Source of the DNA: Bacteroidales bacterium
Lineage (GTDB): Bacteria; Bacteroidota; Bacteroidia; Bacteroidales; Muribaculaceae
NCBI GenBank assembly: GCA_014800525.1
Contig: JAAVFV010000035.1
Span: forward strand, 1 to 44,756
Direction of reading: 5' to 3'
DNA: 44,756 nucleotides
This document shows positions 8,580 to 16,433 of this stretch, in pieces; the stretch's first letter is position 1; every line of letters starts with the position of its first letter. The notes below the pieces were generated by a model. It did not search any database. It saw nothing but the letters and a program-made list of their open reading frames with translations, and was not told where the DNA came from. The position numbers were made by a program, and so were the translations under genes.

Positions 8580-8942
8580 TAATACATTATTCGGAAAGGC
8601 ATAGCGTCACTGCCTCTTCGAGGATTTTCCGATTTCCACTAAGGAGAATCCCTACTCAAAGAAGATCCGATTTCAAATCAAGAACACAATCTACACCATT
8701 TATATTTTACCCGGCTAACAGGGCCGGTGTAGGATTGTTCCGTAATGCAACCCGAAATTATCCTGAGTGCCAATAGGATTTTCACATTTTCACACATTCT
8801 TTCTATCAATAGGGAGAGGAATGATGTGATGACATGAATCTGATTAACACTCAAGTTTAAGAGCCTTATGGCCTGCAAGGCCAAGCTAATACTGACCATT
8901 GCGTTGCATAGGAATAATTATAAAAATCCAATTCCCAAATAT
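8580..8942 (+). other. Long putative 5' leader of rho
   Basis: This stretch has no gene I can support. CTACACC (8691-8697) can pair with GGTGTAG (8726-8732), while CCGGC (8711-8715) can pair with GCCGG (8723-8727); the two pairings overlap at 8726-8727 and so are at least partly exclusive. An eight-codon ORF (8834-8860) lies near the end. rho genes in other bacteria are often autoregulated through their leader, so control here is plausible but unproven. The in-frame extension of the rho ORF to 8868 falls within this stretch and is judged non-coding. Confidence 0.4.
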
Positions 8943-10940
8943 ATGTATACATTTGATGAATTGATGGCAATGGAGCCTTCGAAGCTGATCGAACTTGCCG
9001 AGTCGATGGGCATGAAAAAAGCATCTGATGAGACACAGGAAAACCGAGTCTATTATGTGCTTGACAACGAATCAGCCAACACGGCGAAGAAAGCTGTGGC
9101 CCGCGCCCCAAAGAGCAAGGCGGAGAAGGAGAAACAGCCACGTGCAAAGCGTACTCCAAAGAAAGATAAGGGTGCCGAGAAGGCCACCGATCCGACTGTT
9201 GTTGAAGATGTTAAAGAAGACACTCCCGTAGAAGCTGATATGACTTCCGTTCCGGAAGCTCCGGCTCCCAAAAAGCGGGGCAGAAAATCCAAAAAGGAAT
9301 TAGAGGCGATAGCGGCCGCAAAGGCTGCTGAAGCCATGGCTCTTGATGCAGATCTGAATCAGACACAGGTAGCGTCGGCGGAGAAGGGTTCAGGTCAGGT
9401 GATTGCCCCTGAACTTTTCGACCAGCCCTCATCTGATTCTCAGGATGCACAGTCTGAGCAGCCCGTAAATCCTCAGGACACTACCGTAGCAGTAGATCCT
9501 CAGCCCAAAAATACAGTTGACACTGATTTACCGGAACCGGCTCCCGAACCTAAAAAGAAAGTATTTACTCACAATCCCGACGGAAAGCAGAGTCTGGATA
9601 TTTTCTTTGGTAATAATAAGGGAAAGACATTTACGCGTCGTCAGAAAAAGGAGGTTGAGGCCCCGGCTCCTATAGTCCCGGCCGGTCCGATCATGATTGC
9701 CGAGCCCAATGCAGCGCGTCAGCTAAGCCAGAAGCAGCAGAAGCAGCTCACCAAGAAACAGCGTCAGCAGCAGCGTCAGCTTCAGCAACAACAGCAGATG
9801 GCTCCGCAGACCAGTTTTGATTTCGATGGAATCCTCACCACCTCCGGAGTGATGGAGGTGGTTCCCGACGGATATGGTTTCTTACGATCCAGTGATTACA
9901 ATTATCTCGGAAGTCCCGACGATATATATGTGACTCAGCAGCAGATAAAGGAATATGGACTCAAAACTGGAGATGTGGTAGAGGGAGGAATCCGACCTCC
10001 TCGCCCCGGAGAGAAGTATTTCCCGTTGTGCAAGGTCAATACGATAAATGGTCTGACACCGGAAGTGGTTCGCGACCGAGTACCATTCGAACACCTTGTG
10101 CCTCTGTTTCCTGAGGAAAAGTTTAATCTTACGGGAGGCAAGACAAATAATCTATCCACACGTGTGGTTGATATGTTTGCCCCTATCGGTAAGGGTCAGC
10201 GCGCGTTGATTGTAGCTCCTCCGAAAACCGGTAAGACCATCCTTTTGAAAGATATCGCCAACGCCATTGCCGAGAATCATCCCGAGACTTATATCATCAT
10301 GCTCCTTATTGATGAACGTCCGGAGGAGGTGACCGATATGGCTCGTAGCGTGAATGCCGAGGTTATAGCGTCCACATTCGATGAGCCGGCAGAGCGTCAT
10401 GTGAAAATTGCCGGACTTGTATTGGAAAAGGCAAAAAGATTGGTAGAGAGCGGACACGATGTTGTGATAATGCTTGATTCAATCACGCGTCTTGCACGGG
10501 CATATAACACCGTATCCCCGGCTTCCGGCAAGATTCTTTCGGGTGGTGTCGATGCCAATGCACTCCAGCGTCCGAAGCGTTTCTTCGGTGCGGCGCGTAA
10601 TATTGAGAAGGGCGGTTCGCTCACTATCATTGCCACAGCCCTTACGGAAACTTCCTCAAAGATGGATGAGGTGATTTTCGAGGAATTCAAGGGTACTGGA
10701 AATATGGAGCTTCAGCTTGACAGGAAGTTGGCCAATAAGCGTATCTTCCCGGCTGTGGATATTATATCCTCTTCCACACGGCGCGATGATCTCCTTGTTT
10801 CGAAAGAGACACTCAATCGAATGTGGGTGTTGCGTAATTATATTGCCGACATGACTTCGATGGAGGCAATGGAATTCATAAAGAAACGTATGGAGATGAC
10901 TCGTTCCAATGAGGAGCTTCTGGTAACGATGAGTAAATAA
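8943..10940 (+). CDS. rho: Transcription termination factor Rho with long disordered insert
   Basis: The 665-residue hexameric RNA helicase/translocase terminates transcription. I start at ATG 8943 because [20 protein letters not shown] looks like the start of the Rho_N helical domain; the 25 codons upstream resemble nothing. Residues of about 70-290 form a low-complexity insert rich in Lys, Glu, Ala, Pro and Gln, ending in a Gln-rich stretch. The cold-shock-type RNA-binding domain starts near residue 290 ([20 protein letters not shown]). The ATPase core has Walker A PPKTGKT at 426-432, the [12 protein letters not shown] segment, and Walker [17 protein letters not shown]. Long inserts occur in Bacteroidales Rho, and the disordered region of Bacteroides thetaiotaomicron Rho has been reported to drive phase separation. 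aroC follows after 47 bases. Confidence 0.95.
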   Translation: MYTFDELMAMEPSKLIELAESMGMKKASDETQENRVYYVLDNESANTAKKAVARAPKSKAEKEKQPRAKRTPKKDKGAEKATDPTVVEDVKEDTPVEADMTSVPEAPAPKKRGRKSKKELEAIAAAKAAEAMALDADLNQTQVASAEKGSGQVIAPELFDQPSSDSQDAQSEQPVNPQDTTVAVDPQPKNTVDTDLPEPAPEPKKKVFTHNPDGKQSLDIFFGNNKGKTFTRRQKKEVEAPAPIVPAGPIMIAEPNAARQLSQKQQKQLTKKQRQQQRQLQQQQQMAPQTSFDFDGILTTSGVMEVVPDGYGFLRSSDYNYLGSPDDIYVTQQQIKEYGLKTGDVVEGGIRPPRPGEKYFPLCKVNTINGLTPEVVRDRVPFEHLVPLFPEEKFNLTGGKTNNLSTRVVDMFAPIGKGQRALIVAPPKTGKTILLKDIANAIAENHPETYIIMLLIDERPEEVTDMARSVNAEVIASTFDEPAERHVKIAGLVLEKAKRLVESGHDVVIMLDSITRLARAYNTVSPASGKILSGGVDANALQRPKRFFGAARNIEKGGSLTIIATALTETSSKMDEVIFEEFKGTGNMELQLDRKLANKRIFPAVDIISSSTRRDDLLVSKETLNRMWVLRNYIADMTSMEAMEFIKKRMEMTRSNEELLVTMSK

Positions 10941-10987
10941 TGGCGGTTGGAATGCAGACATAGTAACGAACCGGAACTTTAAGAACA

Positions 10988-11986
10988 TTGAATAGTATAG
11001 GAACACAAATAAGGCTTACGACTTTCGGAGAAAGTCATGGGCCTGCAATGGGAGGCATTCTTGACGGAATGCCTTCACTTGTAAAGATAGATAGAGAAGA
11101 AATTCAGCGCGAACTCGATCGCAGGGCCCCGGGCCGACGAGCGGATACATCCCAAAGAAAGGAGCCGGATCGAATTGAAATCCTTTCCGGACTGTCGGAG
11201 GAAGGTCTTACACTTGGCAGTCCGATTGGCTTCATAGTGCGCAATCAGGATGCACGCAGTCAAGACTATGGTGGCTATACCAATCGATTCCGTCCGAATC
11301 ATGCCGATTTCACATATTCCGCTAAATATGGTATACATGCTTTTGCCGGAGGGGGACGAGCCAGTGCACGGGCCACGGTTTCGTGGGTAGCCGGAGGTGC
11401 TTTCTGTCGGCAATGGTTACGCGAGCTTGGAGTTAAGGTTGAGGCACATTATATAGCCACTAATAATGTGGAAGAGGCCCGCAACAACGGAGATTCCACC
11501 GGAGGCCTTGTAGAGGGTCTGATCACAGGCCTGCCTGTCGGAATCGGAGAACCATTATTCGATAAACTCCACGCCCGTCTCGGAATGGCTATGATGAGTA
11601 TCAATGGTGTGAAGGGCTTTGAATACGGAGATGGTTTCGGTGCGGCTGAAATGTTAGGATCAGAAGCTGCTGATTTCATGGTGCCCGGAATCAACGGAGG
11701 AGTAGGGTTCAAGTCGAATCATAGCGGAGGAATTCTCGGAGGAATCTCTAATGGAATGCCCATAAACTTTCGGGTGGCGTTCAAGCCGACACCAACAATC
11801 ATGCGGCCATTGGAAACTGTGGATGTCAATAACGAACCGACCATAATTAATCCGGCCGGACGTCATGATCCATGTATTGCAATCCGAGGGGCTGTGGTGG
11901 TAGAGGCGATGGCTCTGCTCACAATAGCCGATATGATGCGTATCGCGGGGTATGGTTCCACATATGCCCGCATGAAAGATAAGTAA
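10988..11986 (+). CDS. aroC: Chorismate synthase
   Basis: The 332-residue enzyme converts 5-enolpyruvylshikimate 3-phosphate to chorismate using reduced FMN (EC 4.2.3.5), the last step of the shikimate pathway. Signatures are TTFGESHGPAMGG, RPNHADFTYSAKYG, GGGRASARATVSWVAGG and the C-terminal RHDPCIAIRGAVVVEAMA. The start is TTG 10988: no ATG precedes the conserved GESHG motif and NSIGTQIRLTTFGESHG matches the usual N-terminus. The protein is about 25 residues shorter than most family members, because the segment between the A-H-Y-I stretch and GDSTGG (about residues 152-172) is abbreviated. The stop codon and the preceding Lys codon lie in the left end of repeat element A. It probably shares a transcript with rho. 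Confidence 0.93.
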   Translation: MNSIGTQIRLTTFGESHGPAMGGILDGMPSLVKIDREEIQRELDRRAPGRRADTSQRKEPDRIEILSGLSEEGLTLGSPIGFIVRNQDARSQDYGGYTNRFRPNHADFTYSAKYGIHAFAGGGRASARATVSWVAGGAFCRQWLRELGVKVEAHYIATNNVEEARNNGDSTGGLVEGLITGLPVGIGEPLFDKLHARLGMAMMSINGVKGFEYGDGFGAAEMLGSEAADFMVPGINGGVGFKSNHSGGILGGISNGMPINFRVAFKPTPTIMRPLETVDVNNEPTIINPAGRHDPCIAIRGAVVVEAMALLTIADMMRIAGYGSTYARMKDK

Positions 11987-12175
11987 GTATTCAAAATTAA
12001 ACGATATTAAGGTTCAAATGATTTATGACCATCTTTTATACTATCTGTGGCTTGTTTTTGGCCGCTTTCAGCTTGTCATTCAGTCGCATACGGAAGTATG
12101 CTCCTTCATTCCGCACTGAAATCGGCTCAAAAACAATCTCCCATATAGTATAAATTAATTTTGAACACTTACTTA
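11980..12175. repeat. Palindromic repeat element A (MITE-like)
   Basis: The 196-bp element has 21-bp terminal inverted repeats (11980-12000 and 12155-12175) of the form TAAGTAAGTNTTCAAAATT, with one mismatch (A or G). Inner arms continue the palindrome: TTTATACTAT on the left with ATAGTATAAA on the right, and GGCCGCTTTCAG on the left with CTGAAATCGGC on the right. The centre (12071-12113) is the core shared with elements B, C and D: GTC, stem GCATAC (12086-12091), loop GGAA, stem GTATGC (12096-12101), then CTCCTTCATTCC. Both ends are TA, which would suit a TA-targeting (Tc1/mariner or IS630-like) transposase, but no transposase is in the window. The left end contains the aroC stop; the right end stops 3 bases before the next start codon. 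Confidence 0.85.
12156..12163 (+). promoter_or_regulatory. Outward-facing -7 box in the right end of element A
   Basis: TAATTTTG, part of the terminal inverted repeat, fits TAnnTTTG and points at the radical SAM gene. The start site would be near 12170, leaving a very short leader before ATG 12179. The left end has the same box pointing the other way. No -33 element is visible, so this is a weak candidate. Confidence 0.35.
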
Positions 12176-12178
12176 GAT

Positions 12179-13108
12179 ATGAATCCATATTATAAGGATT
12201 ACCAGGAATATCTAGCCGAGATATTTCCGGGAGAAAAGATTCAGAAAATATCGGTAAATGCCGGATTCAGTTGTCCGAATCGGGATGGAACAATAGGGAC
12301 CGGGGGATGTATCTATTGTGATAATACCTCGTTCACCCCCTCATATTGCTTTGAAGGGGATTCGGTGAAGATACAACTGGAGAAAGGTAAAATCTTCTTC
12401 AGCCGGAAGTATCCTCAAATGCGCTATCTATCTTATTTTCAATCATTTACGAACACATTCAGAGGGACCTCGGTAAGGAAAGGAACAGTAGAGGAACTAA
12501 AGAGCTTATATCAGGCTGCCCTGGGAGTGGAACAGGTAGCCGGACTGATAATAGGTTCCCGACCGGATTGCTTTTCAGAAGAATTGATTGCAATGCTGGT
12601 GAAACTCAACCAACAGAGTCCGGTATTTGTTGAAATAGGAGCAGAGAGTTCGCATGATTCGACATTAGCCACTATAAATAGGGGGCATGATTGGAAAACT
12701 GTGGAAATGGTGGTCAGGCAATTGGCGGAAGCGGGCATCCGAACAGGATTGCATCTCATAATGGGGTTACCGGGTGAGAAGGAGTCCGACATGCTTGAAA
12801 CCGTAGACCGCAGTTGTGGGTTGCCGATAGATAGTGTGAAATTCCATCATCTTCAGGTGATAGCCGGAACTCGATTATCCGAATTGGTCAGAAATGGCCA
12901 ATTGAGAGTTGAGCCATGGGATGTGGATGATTATCTGAAATTCTGTTGTAGGATTGTGGAAAGAGTTCCAAAGCATATAGCGATCGAACGATTTCTGGCA
13001 TCCGCCCCTCCTGCCAAGGTGGAGAGTCCGCGATGGGGTCTGAAGAATTACGAATTTACGGCTAAACTCCATAAACTCTTAGCCTCTACAAATGTCAAAG
13101 ACAAATAA
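12179..13108 (+). CDS. YhcC-type radical SAM protein (TIGR01212)
   Basis: The 309-residue radical SAM protein belongs to the TIGR01212/YhcC family of unknown substrate. The cluster region reads FSCPNRDGTIGTGGCIYCDN, with Cys in the C-x12-C-x2-C arrangement of the family. Further family stretches are YFQSFTNTFRG, VAGLIIGSRPDCF, EIGAESSHDSTL and GLHLIMGLPGE, the last forming part of the SAM/substrate barrel. The reading frame is open from a TTG at 12161 inside element A, but I choose ATG 12179 because MNPYYKDYQEYLAE matches the family N-terminus. The gene begins 3 bases after the end of element A, so its expression must come through or from that element. The TlpA-like gene follows 37 bases downstream. 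Confidence 0.9.
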   Translation: MNPYYKDYQEYLAEIFPGEKIQKISVNAGFSCPNRDGTIGTGGCIYCDNTSFTPSYCFEGDSVKIQLEKGKIFFSRKYPQMRYLSYFQSFTNTFRGTSVRKGTVEELKSLYQAALGVEQVAGLIIGSRPDCFSEELIAMLVKLNQQSPVFVEIGAESSHDSTLATINRGHDWKTVEMVVRQLAEAGIRTGLHLIMGLPGEKESDMLETVDRSCGLPIDSVKFHHLQVIAGTRLSELVRNGQLRVEPWDVDDYLKFCCRIVERVPKHIAIERFLASAPPAKVESPRWGLKNYEFTAKLHKLLASTNVKDK

Positions 13109-13145
13109 AGAAAACAATATTCCTCACTTGCTAAACATAAAGGAT

Positions 13146-14237
13146 ATGAAAAAAATACTGATGGGTATGGTTACGCTTGGTATAGCCGGGTCAGCCTCAG
13201 CGATGGTCAAGATACAGTTTCCTCAGGGAACGACAGGAGAATATACTCTCGAGAGTCGGATTATCAGTGATATGGTGAAGCCCCGTATCCAGCGTCCCCG
13301 TCCTGTTGTGGAAGATATAGTGCCACAGAATGGTGAGTATGTATTCAATCAGACAGAGGTCGGAGCTGCGCGATACGTGCTTGAGATAAGCGATAAAGAT
13401 GCAATCGTATTCTATACTATGCCTTACGAGGATCTGACAGTGGATATAAAATCGATTGCTCCTCTCGATTATTCAGTAAGCGGATCAGTGCTGATGGAGG
13501 GTATTTCTTCCTTGCTACCCGAATCCCAGAGAATACAGCGTGAATATGTTACATTGGGATTGAATCCGGATCCCGACAAGGAGGCTATGTCAAAATTGGT
13601 GAAGGAATACATGGCCCTTCACAAGCAGTATATTGTGGATCATCCGGAGAGTCCGGCGGCGGTGTACGCATTGATGGAACTCGACGGAGATGATTTCATA
13701 TCAGGATTTGAGACTCTCACCCCTGAAGCCCGTCTATCCCCATTATATGTCCTGGCTGAGCAGAAGCAGTCGCAGATTGAGAAGCGCAGAGAATCCGAGC
13801 GTAAGATGGAGGAACTGAACAAAGGCACACTGGATGCCTATAATTTCTCTCTATCCAACCCGGAAGGGGAGAAGGTGACATTAAGCGATTTCCGTGGAAA
13901 ATGGGTTATCCTCGATTTCTGGGGAAGTTGGTGTCCATGGTGTATCAAGGGTTTCCCGGCTCTGAGGGAAGCCTATGCTCAGTATGCAGGAAAGCTCGAG
14001 ATCATTGGAATTGATTGCAACGAAACGGAGCAGGCATGGAAAGATGCGTTATTGAAATATGATTTGCCATGGGTTCAGGTCTATAATAGCGAGATTGGTG
14101 CTCAGCGTCTTTACGATGAATATGCAGTCAATGGATTCCCGACCAAGATTGTAATCAATCCGGAGGGGAAGGTAGTAAACATCACGGTAGGAGAGGATCC
14201 TTCATTCTTTGAGATGCTTGCAAAGCTTATAAAGTAA
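13146..14237 (+). CDS. TlpA-like thioredoxin-fold protein, exported
   Basis: The 363-residue protein has an N-terminal signal peptide (MKKILMGMVTLGIAGSASA), an N-terminal region of about 230 residues typical of Bacteroidales TlpA/DUF4369-like proteins, and a C-terminal thioredoxin fold with AhpC/TSA-like features. The active site is W-C-P-W-C, with Cys at residues 263 and 266, preceded by GKWVILDFWGSW and followed by the cis-Pro segment NGFPTKIVI. It is probably a periplasmic or membrane-attached disulfide oxidoreductase; partners are unknown. The open frame extends 18 codons upstream to 13092, overlapping the radical SAM gene, but the signal peptide fixes the start at ATG 13146. Terminators at 14264-14302 and 14334-14357 separate it from rpmE2. 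Confidence 0.88.
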   Translation: MKKILMGMVTLGIAGSASAMVKIQFPQGTTGEYTLESRIISDMVKPRIQRPRPVVEDIVPQNGEYVFNQTEVGAARYVLEISDKDAIVFYTMPYEDLTVDIKSIAPLDYSVSGSVLMEGISSLLPESQRIQREYVTLGLNPDPDKEAMSKLVKEYMALHKQYIVDHPESPAAVYALMELDGDDFISGFETLTPEARLSPLYVLAEQKQSQIEKRRESERKMEELNKGTLDAYNFSLSNPEGEKVTLSDFRGKWVILDFWGSWCPWCIKGFPALREAYAQYAGKLEIIGIDCNETEQAWKDALLKYDLPWVQVYNSEIGAQRLYDEYAVNGFPTKIVINPEGKVVNITVGEDPSFFEMLAKLIK

Positions 14238-14263
14238 TAAAGAAGAAATATAAATTTTAGGAT

Positions 14264-14302
14264 AAAAATCGGACGGCCTTGTTAGAAGGTCGTCCGATTT
14301 TT
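14264..14302. terminator. Terminator of the TlpA-like gene
   Basis: A 17-bp stem (14264-14280 with 14286-14302) with one G-U pair, loop GTTAG, an A5 run on one side and a T5 run on the other. It lies 26 bases past the stop codon of the plus-strand gene. Confidence 0.88.
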
Positions 14303-14333
14303 AGCTCAGTGAATGAGTAAGGAGTAAAAAAAG

Positions 14334-14357
14334 CGCGTTGGAGAGAACTCCAACGCG
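14334..14357 (-). terminator. Terminator of rpmE2
   Basis: A 10-bp stem (CGCGTTGGAG 14334-14343 with CTCCAACGCG 14348-14357), loop AGAA, flanked by an A-run and a T-run. On the minus strand it is followed by a run of T, 30 bases past the rpmE2 stop. Confidence 0.85.
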
Positions 14358-14387
14358 TCTTTTTTATTGGCCTGTCTGAAGGAATAA

Positions 14388-14642
14388 TTACTTCTTCGAA
14401 CGGTTGCCGTAACGGCTGCGGAATTTGTCGACACGACCAGCGGTATCGACGAGTTTCTGTTTGCCTGTGAAGAAGGGGTGAGAAGAAGAAGTGATCTCAA
14501 GCTTTACCAGGGGATATTCCTTGCCATCGATTTCGATAGTCTCGCGTGATGCGACAGTGGAACGGGTGATGAAGATTTCCTCGTTCGACATATCTTTGAA
14601 CACTACCTCACGGTATTCCTTAGGATGAATGTCTTTTTTCAT
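14388..14642 (-). CDS. rpmE2: Ribosomal protein L31, type B
   Basis: The 84-residue large-subunit ribosomal protein begins [20 protein letters not shown] and has the type B stretches [20 protein letters not shown] and [12 protein letters not shown]. The Cys residues of zinc-binding type A L31 are absent, as expected for the zinc-independent form. Length fits (80-90). It is monocistronic, with a promoter candidate at 14708-14738 and a terminator at 14334-14357. Confidence 0.96.
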   Translation of the reverse strand: MKKDIHPKEYREVVFKDMSNEEIFITRSTVASRETIEIDGKEYPLVKLEITSSSHPFFTGKQKLVDTAGRVDKFRSRYGNRSKK

Positions 14643-14707
14643 TTCTTTAATTAATACTGCAGTTAAACTTGGGTATAGCAGGTCGCGATCCCACTATAAA
14701 TGGCCTA

Positions 14708-14738
14708 CAAAATTAGCAAAAATGCACGACCTATGCAA
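14708..14738 (-). promoter_or_regulatory. Candidate promoter of rpmE2
   Basis: On the minus strand CTTGC (TTG at 14738-14736) is followed after 20 bases by TAATTTTG (14715-14708), matching Bacteroidota -33 and -7 elements. The start site would be near 14700, giving a leader of about 58 bases. Confidence 0.55.
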
Positions 14739-14740
14739 GC

Positions 14741-14770
14741 CTCCGGGTGAAAAACCTTATTCATCCGGAG
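14741..14770. terminator. Hairpin at the end of the carboxyltransferase-like gene
   Basis: CTCCGGGTGA (14741-14750) pairs with TCATCCGGAG (14761-14770), one pair being G-U. The stop codon of the minus-strand gene lies in the loop. The T-run (TTTTTG) is on the plus-strand side, so it is a poor terminator for the minus-strand gene; its role is uncertain. Confidence 0.4.
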
Positions 14771-16424
14771 TTTTTGTATCTATATCCGGATCTGTATCAG
14801 CAGGTTTGCTATCCGGATCGATATTATCGCTCCGGATTTGACGGAGATAGGCTTCCGCCAATTCAGGATTGAGTTCGAGAAGGAGAAATTCCTCATTGGT
14901 CTGGGCTAATTTCACTCCACTGAGTTCGGGTGTTTCGGTGATTGGAGTCTCCTGATTGTCGGATGAGTCATCTGCGGTCTCTTCAATCATTATCTTAATT
15001 GAGGAATCCACCGGCAAAGGAGTGGGGCCATACTCCCCGGAAGCGAGAGCCTGGAACTCAGGGGTGATTGTGGAATATTCCGGCCGACCATCCCTGATAT
15101 CAAGTGCGAGGGCCACAGCCTGATCGGCTATGGTGGTGCCTATTGGTTCAGCTAACGGAGGCATTCCGACATCTTTCCTAACCTTTTCGGCAAGTTCAAG
15201 GACATAATCGAATTCCGGAGCATCCTCAACATCCGCCAATTCTGAGCGAACTTCTTCCAGTAATCCCCCGGGGAGATCCGGAAACTGAGGAAGAAGAGTT
15301 GGTTCCGGAAGCCGGAAATATCCTTCAATCAGACTACAAGCTTCCAAAAGAAGAGGGATATTACGCTCTGTAGCTGCATCAATTGCAATCTGGAATTGAC
15401 TTTCAATCCCCTTGGGCATCATTTGGAGAGCCTCATCGAAATCCCGCGGGAGATCTGAGACTGAATCATCGGCTATAGCAAAATCCATACGTATGGATTC
15501 CATCTCCTTCCGCAATTTTCTCACAGCATCGAGATCCACATCCAATTCTATCTCCAGCCGGCGACAAAATAGCCAGATAAGTTCCAGAGGGGGGGCGGCA
15601 GCTCCACCGGCAAACCACCACACATTAGCATCAATTAAATCCACCCCCTTAAGGATAGCCATAAGAGTGGAGGCAAGGCCGAACCCTGCCGCACATCGGG
15701 TATGAAGCCCGATAGGGGTTCGCACAGCATGCTTAAGCTTCGGCATCAGCGAATATATACGGTCAGGAGAAGCCAGGCCACCAAGATCCTCAAGAGTAAT
15801 CATGTCGACTCCTATGGCTTCAAGCTCCTTTGCTTTCTCGATGAAATATTCATCAGTGAATACCAGTTGAGTCTTTTGGGGACGTCTTTCAGTATCAAAC
15901 AGACGCGCAAAGAACCCTTTCTTGGGCTGAGGAAGCTGTTCATCGTCCTCAGCATCAATAGCATAGCAGAGACCGCCATCGGCAGCGCCTCCAAATTGCT
16001 TGATGAGTAACACCGATTCCCGGATATTATCCACATTATTGAGTGGATCATAAAGGCGCATCACCTGCATGCCATTTGCAAAAGCTTCCTTATAAAAAGC
16101 TTCCAGCACATATGGGGGGTGGGGGCTCTTTTCAAATAGATATTTTCCACGACACACACCCGAAATCAAGGAGATATCGCCGAGTTCTCCCGCACATATA
16201 CGCAGGCGATCCCAAGGACTTTCCCCAAGATCTTTCATCATAAGAGCCGGAACCGCGCCTCCCCATATTTCTATCATTGAGAAATGAGCTTCCCTATACA
16301 AGGGAAGGAGGCGCCGGAGGTGTTCATCGTTCAGACGTCCCCCCGCGATTAGTTGCTGGCCATCCCGTAGACTTACGTCCCTTACCTTAATCAGACTGGG
16401 CATATAATCTAATGAAAATTTCAA
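14757..16424 (-). CDS. Pyruvate/oxaloacetate carboxyltransferase-like protein lacking metal ligands
   Basis: The 555-residue protein resembles oxaloacetate decarboxylase alpha / pyruvate carboxylase subunit B: an HMGL-like TIM barrel (about residues 10-300: VRDVSLRDGQQLIAG, MIEIWGGAVPAL, NGMQVMRLYDPLNN) followed by a PYC_OADA-type domain (FPDLPGGLLEEVRSEL, VGMPPLAEPIGTTIADQAVA, GEYGPTPLPV). The carboxyltransferase metal site normally uses Asp, a carbamylated Lys in the K-D motif, and H-x-H. Here D21 is kept, but the Lys position is E212 (ITLEDLGG) and the second His is R243 (GLHTRCAAGFG). There is no C-terminal biotinyl domain with A-M-K-M; the C-terminus is instead acidic and Asp/Pro-rich. 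A barrel insertion (about residues 165-195) is rich in Lys and Arg. It starts 9 bases after PBP1A and probably shares its transcript. Function is unknown; classical carboxyltransferase activity is doubtful. Confidence 0.75.
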   Translation of the reverse strand: MKFSLDYMPSLIKVRDVSLRDGQQLIAGGRLNDEHLRRLLPLYREAHFSMIEIWGGAVPALMMKDLGESPWDRLRICAGELGDISLISGVCRGKYLFEKSPHPPYVLEAFYKEAFANGMQVMRLYDPLNNVDNIRESVLLIKQFGGAADGGLCYAIDAEDDEQLPQPKKGFFARLFDTERRPQKTQLVFTDEYFIEKAKELEAIGVDMITLEDLGGLASPDRIYSLMPKLKHAVRTPIGLHTRCAAGFGLASTLMAILKGVDLIDANVWWFAGGAAAPPLELIWLFCRRLEIELDVDLDAVRKLRKEMESIRMDFAIADDSVSDLPRDFDEALQMMPKGIESQFQIAIDAATERNIPLLLEACSLIEGYFRLPEPTLLPQFPDLPGGLLEEVRSELADVEDAPEFDYVLELAEKVRKDVGMPPLAEPIGTTIADQAVALALDIRDGRPEYSTITPEFQALASGEYGPTPLPVDSSIKIMIEETADDSSDNQETPITETPELSGVKLAQTNEEFLLLELNPELAEAYLRQIRSDNIDPDSKPADTDPDIDTKTPDE

Positions 16425-16433
16425 ATCTGAATA

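Noticed and set aside
8868-8942. Upstream ATG extension of rho
   Set aside because: The 25 extra residues resemble nothing; the Rho_N domain begins at 8943.
11980-12175. CRISPR array or invertible promoter as the explanation for element A
   Set aside because: There are no spaced direct repeats and no recombinase nearby; the structure is a single palindrome with a core.
12161-12178. Upstream TTG start for the radical SAM gene
   Set aside because: It lies in the terminal repeat of element A; ATG 12179 matches the family N-terminus.
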